Positions 25,583 through 33,971 of a stretch of DNA of 64,000 nucleotides are shown here, piece after piece. This stretch comes from Youhaiella tibetensis. Lineage in GTDB: Bacteria; Pseudomonadota; Alphaproteobacteria; Rhizobiales; Devosiaceae. Within the stretch, counting starts at the first letter, position 1. Each line of letters begins with the position of its first letter. The notes beneath the pieces are model-generated. The model saw only the letters and a list, made by a program, of their open reading frames with translations. It had not been told where the DNA came from and searched no databases. A program made the translations under genes and the position numbers. The DNA lies in assembly GCF_008000755.1 (NCBI RefSeq), contig NZ_CP041690.1, positions 248,001-312,000 of the forward strand, in the 5' to 3' direction.

Positions 25583-26047
25583 ATGGAACTTTCAGACATC
25601 CTTGCAGAGGAGTCGGTTCTTGCGTGCACGGGCATAAAAACCAAGACGGAACTTCTAGAGGTCTTGAGCCAGCACGCTGCTAAGGTCACCGGAGTGGACC
25701 AGCAGGCTATCTTCACCGCCATTTCCGACCGTGAGGCTCTCGGCTCCACCGGCCTTGGCAACGGCATCGCCATTCCGCACGGCAAGATCGCGGGCCTGCC
25801 TGCGGTGACGGCCCTCTTCGCCAGGCTCGACCAGCCGATCGAATTCGATTCGATCGATGACCTGCCCGTCGATCTGGTCATGATGCTGCTGGCTCCGGTC
25901 GGCGCCGGCGCCGACCACCTCAAGGCCCTGGCCCGCGTGGCGCGCCTCTTGCGCACCGAGGCCCTTGTCGATGACCTGCGGCGCACCAGCGACCCGCACA
26001 AGATCTATGAGATGCTCATCCAGCCCCAGGCCGCCTACGCCGCCTGA
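25583..26047 (+). CDS. ptsN: PTS IIA-like nitrogen-regulatory protein PtsN
   Basis: 154 residues, EIIA-Fru fold. The phosphoryl-accepting histidine is in GLGNGIAIPHGK (His66). It receives phosphate from the nitrogen PTS (EI-Ntr and an HPr-like protein) and modulates potassium transport, sensor kinases and carbon/nitrogen balance in related bacteria. Located after rpoN and hpf, as in most proteobacteria. The HPr, EIIA-Man and HprK-like genes about 10 kb away probably belong to the same regulatory PTS. Ends with a strong terminator. Confidence 0.93.
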   Translation: MELSDILAEESVLACTGIKTKTELLEVLSQHAAKVTGVDQQAIFTAISDREALGSTGLGNGIAIPHGKIAGLPAVTALFARLDQPIEFDSIDDLPVDLVMMLLAPVGAGADHLKALARVARLLRTEALVDDLRRTSDPHKIYEMLIQPQAAYAA

Positions 26048-26070
26048 CCGGGCTTCTGGACGAAAACGGG

Positions 26071-26106
26071 AACGGCGCTCCGGGATACGGGGCGCCGTTT
26101 GCTTTT
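26071..26106 (+). terminator. Terminator after ptsN
   Basis: An 11-bp stem AACGGCGCTCC with GGGGCGCCGTT (one G-U pair), short loop, followed by TTGCTTTT. It closes the lpt-rpoN-hpf-ptsN cluster just before the convergent DUF1150 gene. Confidence 0.8.
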
Positions 26107-26107
26107 C

Positions 26108-26407
26108 CTAGTGGACGGCCACCAGGCCCAGATTGCGGTCCGAGAGCCATTCGTCGACCGCTTCGCGCGTATCGGCGACCATCAGCGGCGTGCCGTCGGC
26201 CGACATGACCAGCTGATAAAGCCCGTCCGGCTCGAAACCTTCTTCGGACAGCAACTCGGTGACCTGGGCGCCGAGGATGGGGCGCACGAAGGCCACCGCA
26301 CTTCCGCCAAGCGCCATGAACTGCGCCGGGGTCAGGGTCTTGAGCGGATGGACCAAAGGATCGATGACGGTTTCGTCTCTATTCTGCATTTGCCCAACTC
26401 CTCTCAC
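26108..26407 (-). CDS. DUF1150 family protein
   Basis: 99 residues of the alphaproteobacterial DUF1150 family: LTPAQFMALGGSAVAFVRPI in the middle and LYQLVMSADGTPLMVADTREAVDEW at the end are the conserved stretches. Function unknown; the family is almost always located next to an Hsp20 gene, as here, where the start overlaps the hsp20 stop by 4 bases. Co-expression in heat stress is therefore likely. Confidence 0.88.
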   Translation of the reverse strand: MRGVGQMQNRDETVIDPLVHPLKTLTPAQFMALGGSAVAFVRPILGAQVTELLSEEGFEPDGLYQLVMSADGTPLMVADTREAVDEWLSDRNLGLVAVH

Positions 26408-26820
26408 GAACTAATTTCGATGCGCCTTGCGACCTTTTCCGTCTTGGGGCGCATCACGGTGACAATCAGCATGCCGTCCCGGAGCGCAGCATCCTTGACG
26501 ACAACGCCGTCGGCGAGGAGAAAGCTGCGTTGGAACTGGCGTGCGGCGATGCCGCGATGCAGGAACTCGCGCGAGGGATCGTCTTTCTGGCGACCCCGGA
26601 CGACGAGTTGGTTGTCTTCCGAGATGACCTCGAGTTCGTCCTTGGCGAACCCGGCCACCGCAATGGAGATGAGGAAGCATTCGGCTCCATCGGCCGCGGC
26701 GCGCCGCTCGATATTGTACGGCGGATAACCATCCGCCGCCTTCGAGAGGCGGTCGACACGTTCTTCGAAGGCATCGAAGCCCAGAAGAAACGGCGCCGAA
26801 AAGAGTGAGATGCGAGACAT
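26404..26820 (-). CDS. Small heat-shock protein Hsp20 (IbpA-like)
   Basis: 138 residues with the alpha-crystallin domain from about 35 to 125 (YPPYNIERRAAADGAECFLISIAVAGFAKDELEV and the GIAARQFQRSFLLADGV stretch) and a short C-terminal tail. It holds unfolding proteins in the cytoplasm for refolding by DnaK. The start MSRISLF is preferred: AAGGA stands 9 bases upstream. That Shine-Dalgarno lies in a ROSE-like hairpin (see the leader feature), so translation is probably temperature-controlled. DUF1150 follows in the same operon. Confidence 0.92.
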   Translation of the reverse strand: MSRISLFSAPFLLGFDAFEERVDRLSKAADGYPPYNIERRAAADGAECFLISIAVAGFAKDELEVISEDNQLVVRGRQKDDPSREFLHRGIAARQFQRSFLLADGVVVKDAALRDGMLIVTVMRPKTEKVARRIEISS

Positions 26821-26828
26821 CAACAACC

Positions 26829-26881
26829 GTCCTTGAATAAGCAACGCCGGAATTCGACCCGAATGAGTGGCATCGAATTCC
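26829..26881 (-). promoter_or_regulatory. Candidate ROSE-type RNA thermometer in the hsp20 leader
   Basis: Reading the minus strand: an upstream 9-bp perfect stem GGAATTCGA/TCGAATTCC (26873-26881 with 26849-26857) is followed by a small hairpin in which TGCTT faces the Shine-Dalgarno AAGGA, with a G-G mismatch and loop ATTC (26829-26845). The UUGCU opposite AGGA, with a G-G mismatch, is the hallmark of ROSE thermometers, which control hsp20 genes in rhizobia. Read by eye; not folded by program. Confidence 0.6.
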
Positions 26882-26954
26882 TGAGCAAGATATGGGACGG
26901 GGCCGGGGGCTGTTCAAGATTGCCCTAAGGGCTATCGGCGGGGGAGAAAAAGCC

Positions 26955-27806
26955 ATGGACGCACAGACCGTTGCGGTGATCACGCCCGCCTATCGGGCCC
27001 AGGCCACCATCGGCGCCACCGTGCGTTCGGTGCTGGCCCAGACCCATGGTGCCTTCGAGCACCACATCATTTCGGACGATGGCGTGGACTATCGGGAACT
27101 GCTCGCCGGCATGGGCATCGCCGATCCGCGCCTGCGCTTCCATTCCTCGGGCAAGGTCGGAGGGGGCTCGACCCGTGCCCGCAACATGGTGCTCGATACC
27201 CTCGCCACGCCCTATGCGGCCCTGCTCGATGCCGACGACCGTTTCAAGCCGCAAAAGCTCGAGCGGGCGGTCGCTGCCCTCGAGCACCGGCCCATCGTCG
27301 CCACCGCGCTCGAGGTGATGTCCGCCGACTTCATATCGCTGCGCACCGTGGGGGCCGGCCCGGACCGAGTGCTGCGCGCCTCCGAACACAAATGGGTGAG
27401 CCTCTCTATGGACACCATGCTGGTCTGGGACCGGCGCCGCGCCGACGCACGCTACGATCCGGACCTGCCCAACATGACCGATCTCGATTTCCTCATGGGG
27501 CTCTACCGCACCGCCGAAAGCGAGATGTACCTGGGCACCCCGCTTCACGACTACGTCAAGATTTCGAGCTCGATGAGCAACGGCGCCGGCTTTACCGAGC
27601 GCATGATCCATTCCAAGACGCTGCTCCTCAAGCGCCTCGAGGAGGGGTTCTACCCCATGGCCGATCCGGCCGCCACCGAGGCCATCGCCGCCTTCCTGCG
27701 CCTGTCGCTTGAGGCCGAAAAGCTCTATCCGCAGGTCCTGGCGCAAAGGCCCGGAGCGCTCTTCGAGGATACGATCGAGCCCATGATCCGGGCCGCCGGG
27801 CACTGA
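26955..27806 (+). CDS. Glycosyltransferase family 2
   Basis: 283 residues with a GT-A fold at the N-terminus: VAVITPAYRAQATIGATVRSVLAQTH, and the nucleotide/metal site ALLDADDRFKPQKLERAV (about residue 95) corresponding to the D-x-D motif. No membrane segments. Acceptor sugar or lipid not predictable. GGGGGAG precedes the ATG; the longer upstream frame is unsupported. Divergent from hsp20; a GC-rich hairpin follows the gene. Confidence 0.8.
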   Translation: MDAQTVAVITPAYRAQATIGATVRSVLAQTHGAFEHHIISDDGVDYRELLAGMGIADPRLRFHSSGKVGGGSTRARNMVLDTLATPYAALLDADDRFKPQKLERAVAALEHRPIVATALEVMSADFISLRTVGAGPDRVLRASEHKWVSLSMDTMLVWDRRRADARYDPDLPNMTDLDFLMGLYRTAESEMYLGTPLHDYVKISSSMSNGAGFTERMIHSKTLLLKRLEEGFYPMADPAATEAIAAFLRLSLEAEKLYPQVLAQRPGALFEDTIEPMIRAAGH

Positions 27807-27810
27807 GCGG

Positions 27811-27840
27811 CGCCGCCCCGCTCCGGGGGCGGCGTTGCTG
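27811..27840. terminator. GC-rich hairpin between convergent genes
   Basis: CGCCGCCCC pairs with GGGGCGGCG (27811-27834) and is followed by TTGCTGG. It separates the glycosyltransferase from the convergent kinase gene and could stop transcription from either side. Confidence 0.55.
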
Positions 27841-27846
27841 GTTCGA

Positions 27847-28749
27847 TCAGGCCGTGGCCAGCGCGGCCTCGACCTCTGCGATGGTGGGAACCGCCGGCTG
27901 GGCGCCGGGCTTGAGGCAGGCGAGGCTCGCCGCCGTCGCCGCGCGCGTCATCGCCGCTTCGAGATCGAGCCCCGCATCGAGCCCGGCCGCGAGATAGCCG
28001 CAGAACGTATCGCCCGCGCCCACCGTATCGACCGGTGTGACCTTGAGGGCCGCCACGTTGATCAGGCCTTCGGGCGTCGCCGCCCGCGCCCCCGCCGCGC
28101 CCAGCGTCACGATCACGGTCTGGCCGTGCGTGCGGGCCCAGTTCTCCATCAACTGGTCGAGCGGCTCGGTCTTGCCGTCGCACAGCAGCGCGAATTCGGT
28201 TTCGTTGGCCACCAGGATCGAGGCCTTGTGCGCCATGCCCGGCGTATCGGGAAGGAACGGGGCCGTGTTGAGGATGGAGACCAGCCCCTTGGCCTTGGCG
28301 ACGTCGAGCGCCCGCTCGGTGGCGGCCTGGTTGATCTCCTGCTGCATCATCACGATGGTCCCCGCCGGCAGCCCCTCGAGCGCCTTGTCGGCGTCGGCAG
28401 GGGTGAGCGTGGCATTTGCGCCCGGCAGCACGGCGATGACGTTCTCGCCCTTGGCGTCCACGAAGATCGAGGCGATCTGGGTCGCTTCGCCTTCCGCCAC
28501 CTTGGTGGCGCCCAGGTCGACGCCCTCCGCCTTGAGCAGTTCGAGCGCGCGCTTGGCGAAATCGTCGTTGCCCACCGCGCCGGCAAAGCGCACCTGGCGC
28601 CCCGAGCGCTTGACGGCCATCGCCTGGTTGGCGCCCTTGCCGCCCGGGGACATGCCGAAGACGCCGCCCAGCACCGTCTCGCCGGGCGCCGGCAGGCGCG
28701 GAACGTTGGCGATGAGGTCAAGGCCGCAGGAGCCGAAAACGGTGATCAT
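27847..28749 (-). CDS. rbsK: PfkB-family sugar kinase, ribokinase-like
   Basis: 300 residues. It carries the ribokinase patterns GSCGLDLIANVPRLPAPGET at the start, GGKGANQAMAVKRSG (substrate loop) and DTVGAGDTFCGYLAAGL near residue 240 with the catalytic Asp. Length and the GGKGANQA motif favour ribokinase over fructokinase, but no ribose transporter or isomerase is adjacent. Last gene of a minus-strand operon beginning with the N-acetyltransferase at 30761. Confidence 0.82.
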   Translation of the reverse strand: MITVFGSCGLDLIANVPRLPAPGETVLGGVFGMSPGGKGANQAMAVKRSGRQVRFAGAVGNDDFAKRALELLKAEGVDLGATKVAEGEATQIASIFVDAKGENVIAVLPGANATLTPADADKALEGLPAGTIVMMQQEINQAATERALDVAKAKGLVSILNTAPFLPDTPGMAHKASILVANETEFALLCDGKTEPLDQLMENWARTHGQTVIVTLGAAGARAATPEGLINVAALKVTPVDTVGAGDTFCGYLAAGLDAGLDLEAAMTRAATAASLACLKPGAQPAVPTIAEVEAALATA

Positions 28750-28785
28750 AAAAGCCCTCCAAAAGACGCGAAAGCGCCTGTTGGT

Positions 28786-29316
28786 TCAGGCGACCGCCTT
28801 CAAAATCGTGTTCCAGTTGCGCATGGTCGTGAGCGTTCCCTTGGGGAACTGTTTTTCGAGCGCATCCAGGCCCTCGCCGTATCGCCCGTTTGGCATGTGC
28901 CATGCAACAGCAAAAATCTCGGTGGGCGTGGTCGAGAGCACCTCGTAATTGCCCTCCTCGGCAAAGGGCAGGGCCAGCGTCTCGCCCACCGGTTCGCGCA
29001 GGAACAGCACGTAGAGCTTGGCGTCCGCATCCGCCGGCACGCCCCCGAACGGCGCGCGCTCGACCATTTTCTCGAGCTCCGCGATCGAGCGCAGCACCAC
29101 CCCGATCGCAAGGCCGAACTTGGCCTCGAGCCCCTTTTCGATCGTCTCGGCAAGCGCTTCGTCGTCGGCTGCTTCGGCCTCGAACAGCACATTGCCGCTG
29201 GCGATGAGCGTGCGCACGCCCTCGTAGCCCAGGCTTTCGAAGGCCGCCTTGAGGTCGGCGCTCCTGGTCGTGCGCTTGCCCAGGCTCACCCCGCGCAGAA
29301 AGGCCGCGTAGCGCAT
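28786..29316 (-). CDS. DUF1697 family protein
   Basis: 176 residues beginning MRYAAFLRGVSLGKRTTRSADLKAAFESLGYEGVRTLIASGNVLFEA, the conserved DUF1697 N-terminus. The fold is a tandem ferredoxin-like domain of unknown function. Its ATG overlaps the stop of the YdeI-like gene, showing co-transcription. No catalytic residues can be assigned. Confidence 0.88.
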   Translation of the reverse strand: MRYAAFLRGVSLGKRTTRSADLKAAFESLGYEGVRTLIASGNVLFEAEAADDEALAETIEKGLEAKFGLAIGVVLRSIAELEKMVERAPFGGVPADADAKLYVLFLREPVGETLALPFAEEGNYEVLSTTPTEIFAVAWHMPNGRYGEGLDALEKQFPKGTLTTMRNWNTILKAVA

Positions 29317-29924
29317 CAGGGCTTGTCCTTGAACGCCTGGGGGTAGGGGGCTTCGCCCCGCGCCAGCATCTCGACGAACGTGGCGATCTTCTTCCTGCGC
29401 CCCGCTTCGGTCTTCATGTTGTGGGTGCGGAAGGCCAGCGCATAGCGGTTGGTGGCGTTGATCTGGGTAAACGTCACGTAGGCGGCCGGATTGGCCTCGA
29501 TGGCCGCCAGCAGGTCCGGCGGCGTCTCCATCTTGCCGGGCGAGGCATAGGCCCGGTCCCAGCGGCCATCGGCCTTGGCCGCCTCGATCTGCCTGAGCCC
29601 GTGCTCGGTCATGCGACCGGCCGCGATGAGCTTTTCCACCTTGTCGCGATTGCGCTGGCTCCAGATGCTCTTGGCCTTACGGGGCGTGAAGCGCTGCAGG
29701 TAGGAATGGGCATCGAACGGCTTGCCGATCCCGTCGATCCACCCGTAGCACAGCGCCACGTCCAGCGCCTCGGCGTAGACGATGGTTCTGCGGCCCGAGC
29801 CCTTCTTGTGGTATTTGACCCAGATTTCGGTCTCGCCCCTATGGTTGGCCGCCATCCACGCTTCGAACTCGGCTTCGGTCTCGAATTCCCGGATCTTGTC
29901 CGGATTTGGGATAACGGGGGCCAT
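29316..29924 (-). CDS. YdeI/OmpD-associated family protein
   Basis: 202 residues. The family pattern is clear: FETEAEFEAWMAANHRGETEIWVKYHKKGSG, then YAEALDVALCYGWIDGIGKPFDAHSYLQRFTPRKAKSIWSQRN, and a C-terminal YALAFRTHNMKTEAGRRKKIATFVEML. Cytoplasmic, with no established enzymatic role; some relatives are linked to antimicrobial peptide resistance. Starts 7 bases after the N-acetyltransferase stop. Confidence 0.87.
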   Translation of the reverse strand: MAPVIPNPDKIREFETEAEFEAWMAANHRGETEIWVKYHKKGSGRRTIVYAEALDVALCYGWIDGIGKPFDAHSYLQRFTPRKAKSIWSQRNRDKVEKLIAAGRMTEHGLRQIEAAKADGRWDRAYASPGKMETPPDLLAAIEANPAAYVTFTQINATNRYALAFRTHNMKTEAGRRKKIATFVEMLARGEAPYPQAFKDKP

Positions 29925-29930
29925 GGCTCC

Positions 29931-30761
29931 TCAATCGACGGTCTGGTTCTGCTGGCTGGCCAGCACGCGCTCCAGCGCCGGATCGAGCAGATCCGCCGGC
30001 GGCAGCGCGATGCCGAACGTCTCGGACAATGCCTCGCGGATTTCGGCAACGCTTGTAAGAATGCGACGCTGCGGCTCCCCGCCGTCGCGCCCGTAGTGCG
30101 ACAGGCGCAGGTCGCGCAGGGTGTGGCGCACGTCCTTTTCGGTGCGCGCCGCCACCAGCATGTCGGCAAACCTGGGATAGGTAGCCGCGTTGAGCGCGGC
30201 ATAGTCGTCCTCGCTCTTTTCGATCAGGTCGAACGCGTAGACCGGCTTCCACTCCTCCCCGATCCGCACTTCTAGCCGGTAGCTCGGCGCCTCGCCCACC
30301 AGCCGGTAGGTGGCGAAGGGCGTTTCCTGCTCTTGGCCGCCACGCAGGCGCAGCGGCGTCGTCAGCGTCATCGAGCCGAAGCCCACGTCGGCCAGATACG
30401 TCGCCCCGCCCACGTCCACGCCCAGCACCATGTGGCTCACCGGACGCTCCTCGCCCTCCGGATGTCCCCACAGCACCCGCGCCCCGTACCCGGTCACCGG
30501 AAAGTCGAGCTCGCGCAGGATGCGCATGAACAGCATGTTGTGCTCGTAGCAATAGCCCCCGCGCTTGTCGTGGATGAGCTTTTGTTCGAGACTGGCCTGG
30601 TCGAGAAGGACCGGCAGGCCGATCAGGGGACTGAGGTTTTCGAAAGGGATGCTGGCTGGATGAAGGGCGTGCAGCGCTTCGAGCGTCGCTAGGGTGGGCG
30701 CGATGGAGCCCGAAAAGCCGATTCGCTCGAAATAGGCCGTCAGGTGGACGTGTTCGTTCAT
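29931..30761 (-). CDS. Arylamine N-acetyltransferase
   Basis: 276 residues, the usual length. The catalytic cysteine is in KRGGYCYEHN (Cys71), the histidine in RPVSHMVLGVDVGG and the aspartate in YLADVGFGSM, giving the Cys-His-Asp triad of the NAT family. Transfers acetyl from acetyl-CoA to arylamines or hydrazines. First gene of the operon running to the kinase at 27847. ATG supported by the family-typical start LTAYFERIGFSG. Confidence 0.92.
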   Translation of the reverse strand: MNEHVHLTAYFERIGFSGSIAPTLATLEALHALHPASIPFENLSPLIGLPVLLDQASLEQKLIHDKRGGYCYEHNMLFMRILRELDFPVTGYGARVLWGHPEGEERPVSHMVLGVDVGGATYLADVGFGSMTLTTPLRLRGGQEQETPFATYRLVGEAPSYRLEVRIGEEWKPVYAFDLIEKSEDDYAALNAATYPRFADMLVAARTEKDVRHTLRDLRLSHYGRDGGEPQRRILTSVAEIREALSETFGIALPPADLLDPALERVLASQQNQTVD

Positions 30762-30859
30762 GCGAGCTTCCTTGGCCGATTCCGGGGCGCAATAATGGCT
30801 AACGGGCGCGCGCTTGTCACCCGTGGGTGGGCGCGAAGCTTCTAAAGGTAAGGTCCGTA

Positions 30860-31372
30860 ATGGGAATTCTGGATTTTCTGACCGGCAGCAAAGCCGCCCC
30901 CGCCGGTTTGCCCCGGCGCAGCCCCGGCGAACTGCGCGAGGCGCTCCTGGCGCTCAACCGCGACAGTTCGCCCTTCCTCGTGCGCGACGGCGCGCCCGAG
31001 AATGCCGATCTCGTTGCCGAATGGAAGGTGGTCGACGCCGCCTGGTACGAAATCTTCGCCAAGGCCGGCATCAGCAAGGTCTTCAAGGTGCTCATGGCCC
31101 TCGATGCCGAAAAGGGCGTGGTGCGCAGCCTCGATCAGGAATGGTCGGTCGAGTGGCGCGCCGGCGTTCCCGAACTGGCCATGAGCGGGGAGGCGTTTCG
31201 CGGCCAGAAATTCGAGCTCAGCTTCGGCACGGCCTATGCCTTCACCGAAACCCTCGCCTATGGGCAGGTCTACAACTACCGATTCTCCACCCAGGAGATG
31301 AAGGGCCAGCTGCAGGACGTGGCCGCCAAGATGGGCTGGGGTTGGCGCGGCGTCGCCTTCGGCAAGCTCTAG
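30860..31372 (+). CDS. Conserved hypothetical protein
   Basis: 170 residues, soluble. A short GILDFLTG start and Pro/Arg-rich linker precede a conserved core, DLVAEWKVVDAAWYEIFAKAGISKVFKVLMALD, ending WGWRGVAFGKL. I recall similar proteins from unrelated bacteria annotated only as hypothetical. ATG at 30860 with AAGGT upstream is preferred to earlier in-frame starts. Divergent from the N-acetyltransferase operon and convergent with pckA. No function can be assigned. Confidence 0.75.
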   Translation: MGILDFLTGSKAAPAGLPRRSPGELREALLALNRDSSPFLVRDGAPENADLVAEWKVVDAAWYEIFAKAGISKVFKVLMALDAEKGVVRSLDQEWSVEWRAGVPELAMSGEAFRGQKFELSFGTAYAFTETLAYGQVYNYRFSTQEMKGQLQDVAAKMGWGWRGVAFGKL

Positions 31373-31412
31373 CGATGGATCGGCCCGGCCCCGATGGACC
31401 GGGCCTCCAGTG

Positions 31413-33002
31413 TTATTCCGCCGCCTGGGCGAGGCGCGGGCCGGCAACCGTCAGGTGGTCGAGCGCGCCGAACTTTTCGAAGTTCTTCTGGAACAGGCCC
31501 ACCAGCTTCTCGGCCGCCCGGTCATAGGCGATCGGGTCGGCCCAGGTGCGGCGCGGCTCGAGCAGCTTGTCGTCGATTCCCTGCACATGCGCCGGCACGG
31601 CGAGGCCGAATACCGGGTCGATCCGGGTCGGGCCGCGATCGAGTTCGCCCGACAGCGCCGCGTTGAGCAGGCGCCGGGTCGAGGCGATGTCGATGCGCTT
31701 GCCTACCCCGTAGCCGCCGCCGGTCCAGCCGGTATTGAGCAGCCAGGTCGAGGCGCCCGAGGCTTTGAGCCGCTCGGCGAGAAGCGCACCGTAGACCGTC
31801 GGATGCAGCGACATGAACGGGGCTCCGAAGCAGGCCGAGAACGTCGCCTGCGGCTCGGTCACGCCGCGCTCGGTCCCCGCCACCTTGGCGGTGTAGCCCG
31901 AAAGGAAGTGGTAGACCGCCTGGTCGGGCGTCAGCCTTGCGATGGGCGGCAGCACGCCGAAGGCGTCCGCGGTGAGGAACACGACGGTCCGGGGCGTGCC
32001 ACCCACGCCGCCTAGGGAAACGACCGGCAGGGTTTCCAGGGGGTAGGCGGCGCGGGTGTTTTCGGTGAGCGAGATGTCATCGAACAGGGGCAGGCGCGTC
32101 TTGGGGTCGAGCACGAGGTTTTCGAGCACCGTGCCGAACGAGCGCGTCGCCTGGTAGATTTCGGGCTCAGCCGTTTCGGAGAGCTTGACCGTCTTGGCGT
32201 AGCACCCGCCTTCGAGGTTGAAGACCCCGCCTGCGGTCCAGCCGTGCTCGTCGTCCCCGATCAGCAGTCGCTCGGGATCGTTCGAAAGCGTGGTCTTGCC
32301 GGTGCCCGAAAGCCCGAAGAAGAGGGCGGTGTCCCCGCTTTCCCCGATATTGGCCGAGCAGTGCATGGGCAGGGTGCCCTGGCGCGGCGCGTGGAAGTTG
32401 AAGAGCGAGAACACGCTCTTCTTGATCTCGCCGGCATAGTAGGTGCCCCCGATCAGCACGATGTTGCGGCTCATGTCGAGCGCGATCACCGTCTCGGTGC
32501 GCGTGCCGTGGCGCTGGGGGTCGGCCTTGAACCCGGGCACGTGCAGGATCGTCACGTCCGCCGCGAACTCGCCCGAGAGCTCGGGACGGATCAGCAGGTT
32601 GCGGATGAAGAGCGCATGCCAGGCGTGCTCGGTGAACACCGTCACGTTCATGCGATGGGTCTCGTCGGCGCCCGCCGCCAGGTCCTGGGCGAAAAGGCTC
32701 TTGCCCGCCGCATGGGCCAGCGCGTCTTCCAGCAGCAGGTCGAACTGGGCCGGCGAGAGCGCGGCGGTATTGTCCCACCAGACCGTATCGGTCGTGAGCG
32801 CATCGCGCACGATGAACTTGTCCTTGGGGCTGCGCCCGGTATGGATGCCCGTCGTGACCGACAGGGCGCCGTCCGCCGTCAGCTCGCCTTCGCCCGCGCG
32901 CAGGGATCGCGAGACGAGCACGGGCGTTGAATCATTGAAGGAGATATCGCCGGCATCGGCGAGGATACGACCCCTGAGGGCGCGATGATCGAAGGCAGCC
33001 AT
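31413..33002 (-). CDS. pckA: Phosphoenolpyruvate carboxykinase (ATP)
   Basis: 529 residues, family length. It converts oxaloacetate and ATP to PEP in gluconeogenesis. The kinase-1a P-loop [14 protein letters not shown], the metal/substrate site [11 protein letters not shown] and [15 protein letters not shown] near the C-terminus are intact. Divergent from chvI with a 249-base gap; in Rhizobiales pckA is classically next to chvI-chvG, and the arrangement fits regulation by that system. Confidence 0.96.
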   Translation of the reverse strand: MAAFDHRALRGRILADAGDISFNDSTPVLVSRSLRAGEGELTADGALSVTTGIHTGRSPKDKFIVRDALTTDTVWWDNTAALSPAQFDLLLEDALAHAAGKSLFAQDLAAGADETHRMNVTVFTEHAWHALFIRNLLIRPELSGEFAADVTILHVPGFKADPQRHGTRTETVIALDMSRNIVLIGGTYYAGEIKKSVFSLFNFHAPRQGTLPMHCSANIGESGDTALFFGLSGTGKTTLSNDPERLLIGDDEHGWTAGGVFNLEGGCYAKTVKLSETAEPEIYQATRSFGTVLENLVLDPKTRLPLFDDISLTENTRAAYPLETLPVVSLGGVGGTPRTVVFLTADAFGVLPPIARLTPDQAVYHFLSGYTAKVAGTERGVTEPQATFSACFGAPFMSLHPTVYGALLAERLKASGASTWLLNTGWTGGGYGVGKRIDIASTRRLLNAALSGELDRGPTRIDPVFGLAVPAHVQGIDDKLLEPRRTWADPIAYDRAAEKLVGLFQKNFEKFGALDHLTVAGPRLAQAAE

Positions 33003-33251
33003 GGTTCACCCCACTCGGCGCAGTCTGGCGCCGTGACAGGCCGCTGTTAGAAGCCCTGCGAGGGGGGTAAAGCCATCCGGCAATCGGTCGTAAGACGGAA
33101 GTCGAATCGGTGCGCAAAGGCGCGCAGGGCTGGCGAAACCGACCCCGACGCCTTACTTTATGCGTAATTGTGGCACCAAAGGCGGGTGCGGACTTGCCTA
33201 AGTAAGCGTTTATCTCCAATTGCCGGCGACGGTACTAGGAAAGGGAAGTTG

Positions 33252-33965
33252 ATGCCCAAAATCGCCCTGGTCGATGACGATCGCAATATTTTGACCTCCG
33301 TTTCGCTCACGCTGGAGGCCGAAGGCTATTCGGTTTCGACCTACACGGATGGTGCCTCGGGCCTGGAGGGCCTGACCAGCGACCGGCCGGATCTGGCCAT
33401 CCTCGACATCAAGATGCCCCGCATGGACGGCATGGAACTGCTGCGTCGCCTGCGCCAGAAGTCGGACGTGCCGGTGATCTTCCTCACCTCCAAGGACGAG
33501 GAAATCGACGAGCTGTTCGGCCTCAAGATGGGGGCGGACGACTTCATCACCAAGCCGTTCAGCCAGCGCCTGCTCGTCGAGCGCGTCAAGGCGATCCTGC
33601 GCCGCTCCTCCCCGCGCGATCCCTCGGCAGCCCCCACGGGCCTCGAGCCGCCGGCCGGCAAGGCCCTGATCGAGCGCGGCTCGCTCGTCATGGACGAGGA
33701 ACGCCACACCTGCACCTGGAAGGGGCAGCGGGTCACGCTCACGGTCACGGAATTTTTGATTCTCCAGGCCTTGGCTTTGCGCCCGGGAGTCGTCAAATCG
33801 CGCAACGCGCTGATGGATGCCGCCTACGACGACCAGGTCTATGTGGACGATCGCACCATCGACAGCCACATCAAGCGGCTGCGCAAGAAGTTCAAGGCGG
33901 TCGACGACGATTTCGAGATGATCGAAACCCTTTACGGCGTCGGCTACCGGTTCAAGGAGCAATAA
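33252..33965 (+). CDS. chvI: Response regulator ChvI
   Basis: 237 residues, OmpR/PhoB type. Receiver domain 1-120 with DDD at 8-10, phosphorylation site Asp52 in [12 protein letters not shown], and the conserved Lys in FITKPFS. A winged-helix DNA-binding domain follows (about 145-235, ending [19 protein letters not shown]). In rhizobia ChvI, activated by ChvG, controls envelope and acid-stress genes. GGGAAG precedes the ATG. chvG follows after 6 bases. Confidence 0.94.
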   Translation: MPKIALVDDDRNILTSVSLTLEAEGYSVSTYTDGASGLEGLTSDRPDLAILDIKMPRMDGMELLRRLRQKSDVPVIFLTSKDEEIDELFGLKMGADDFITKPFSQRLLVERVKAILRRSSPRDPSAAPTGLEPPAGKALIERGSLVMDEERHTCTWKGQRVTLTVTEFLILQALALRPGVVKSRNALMDAAYDDQVYVDDRTIDSHIKRLRKKFKAVDDDFEMIETLYGVGYRFKEQ

Positions 33966-33971
33966 GCGGCG

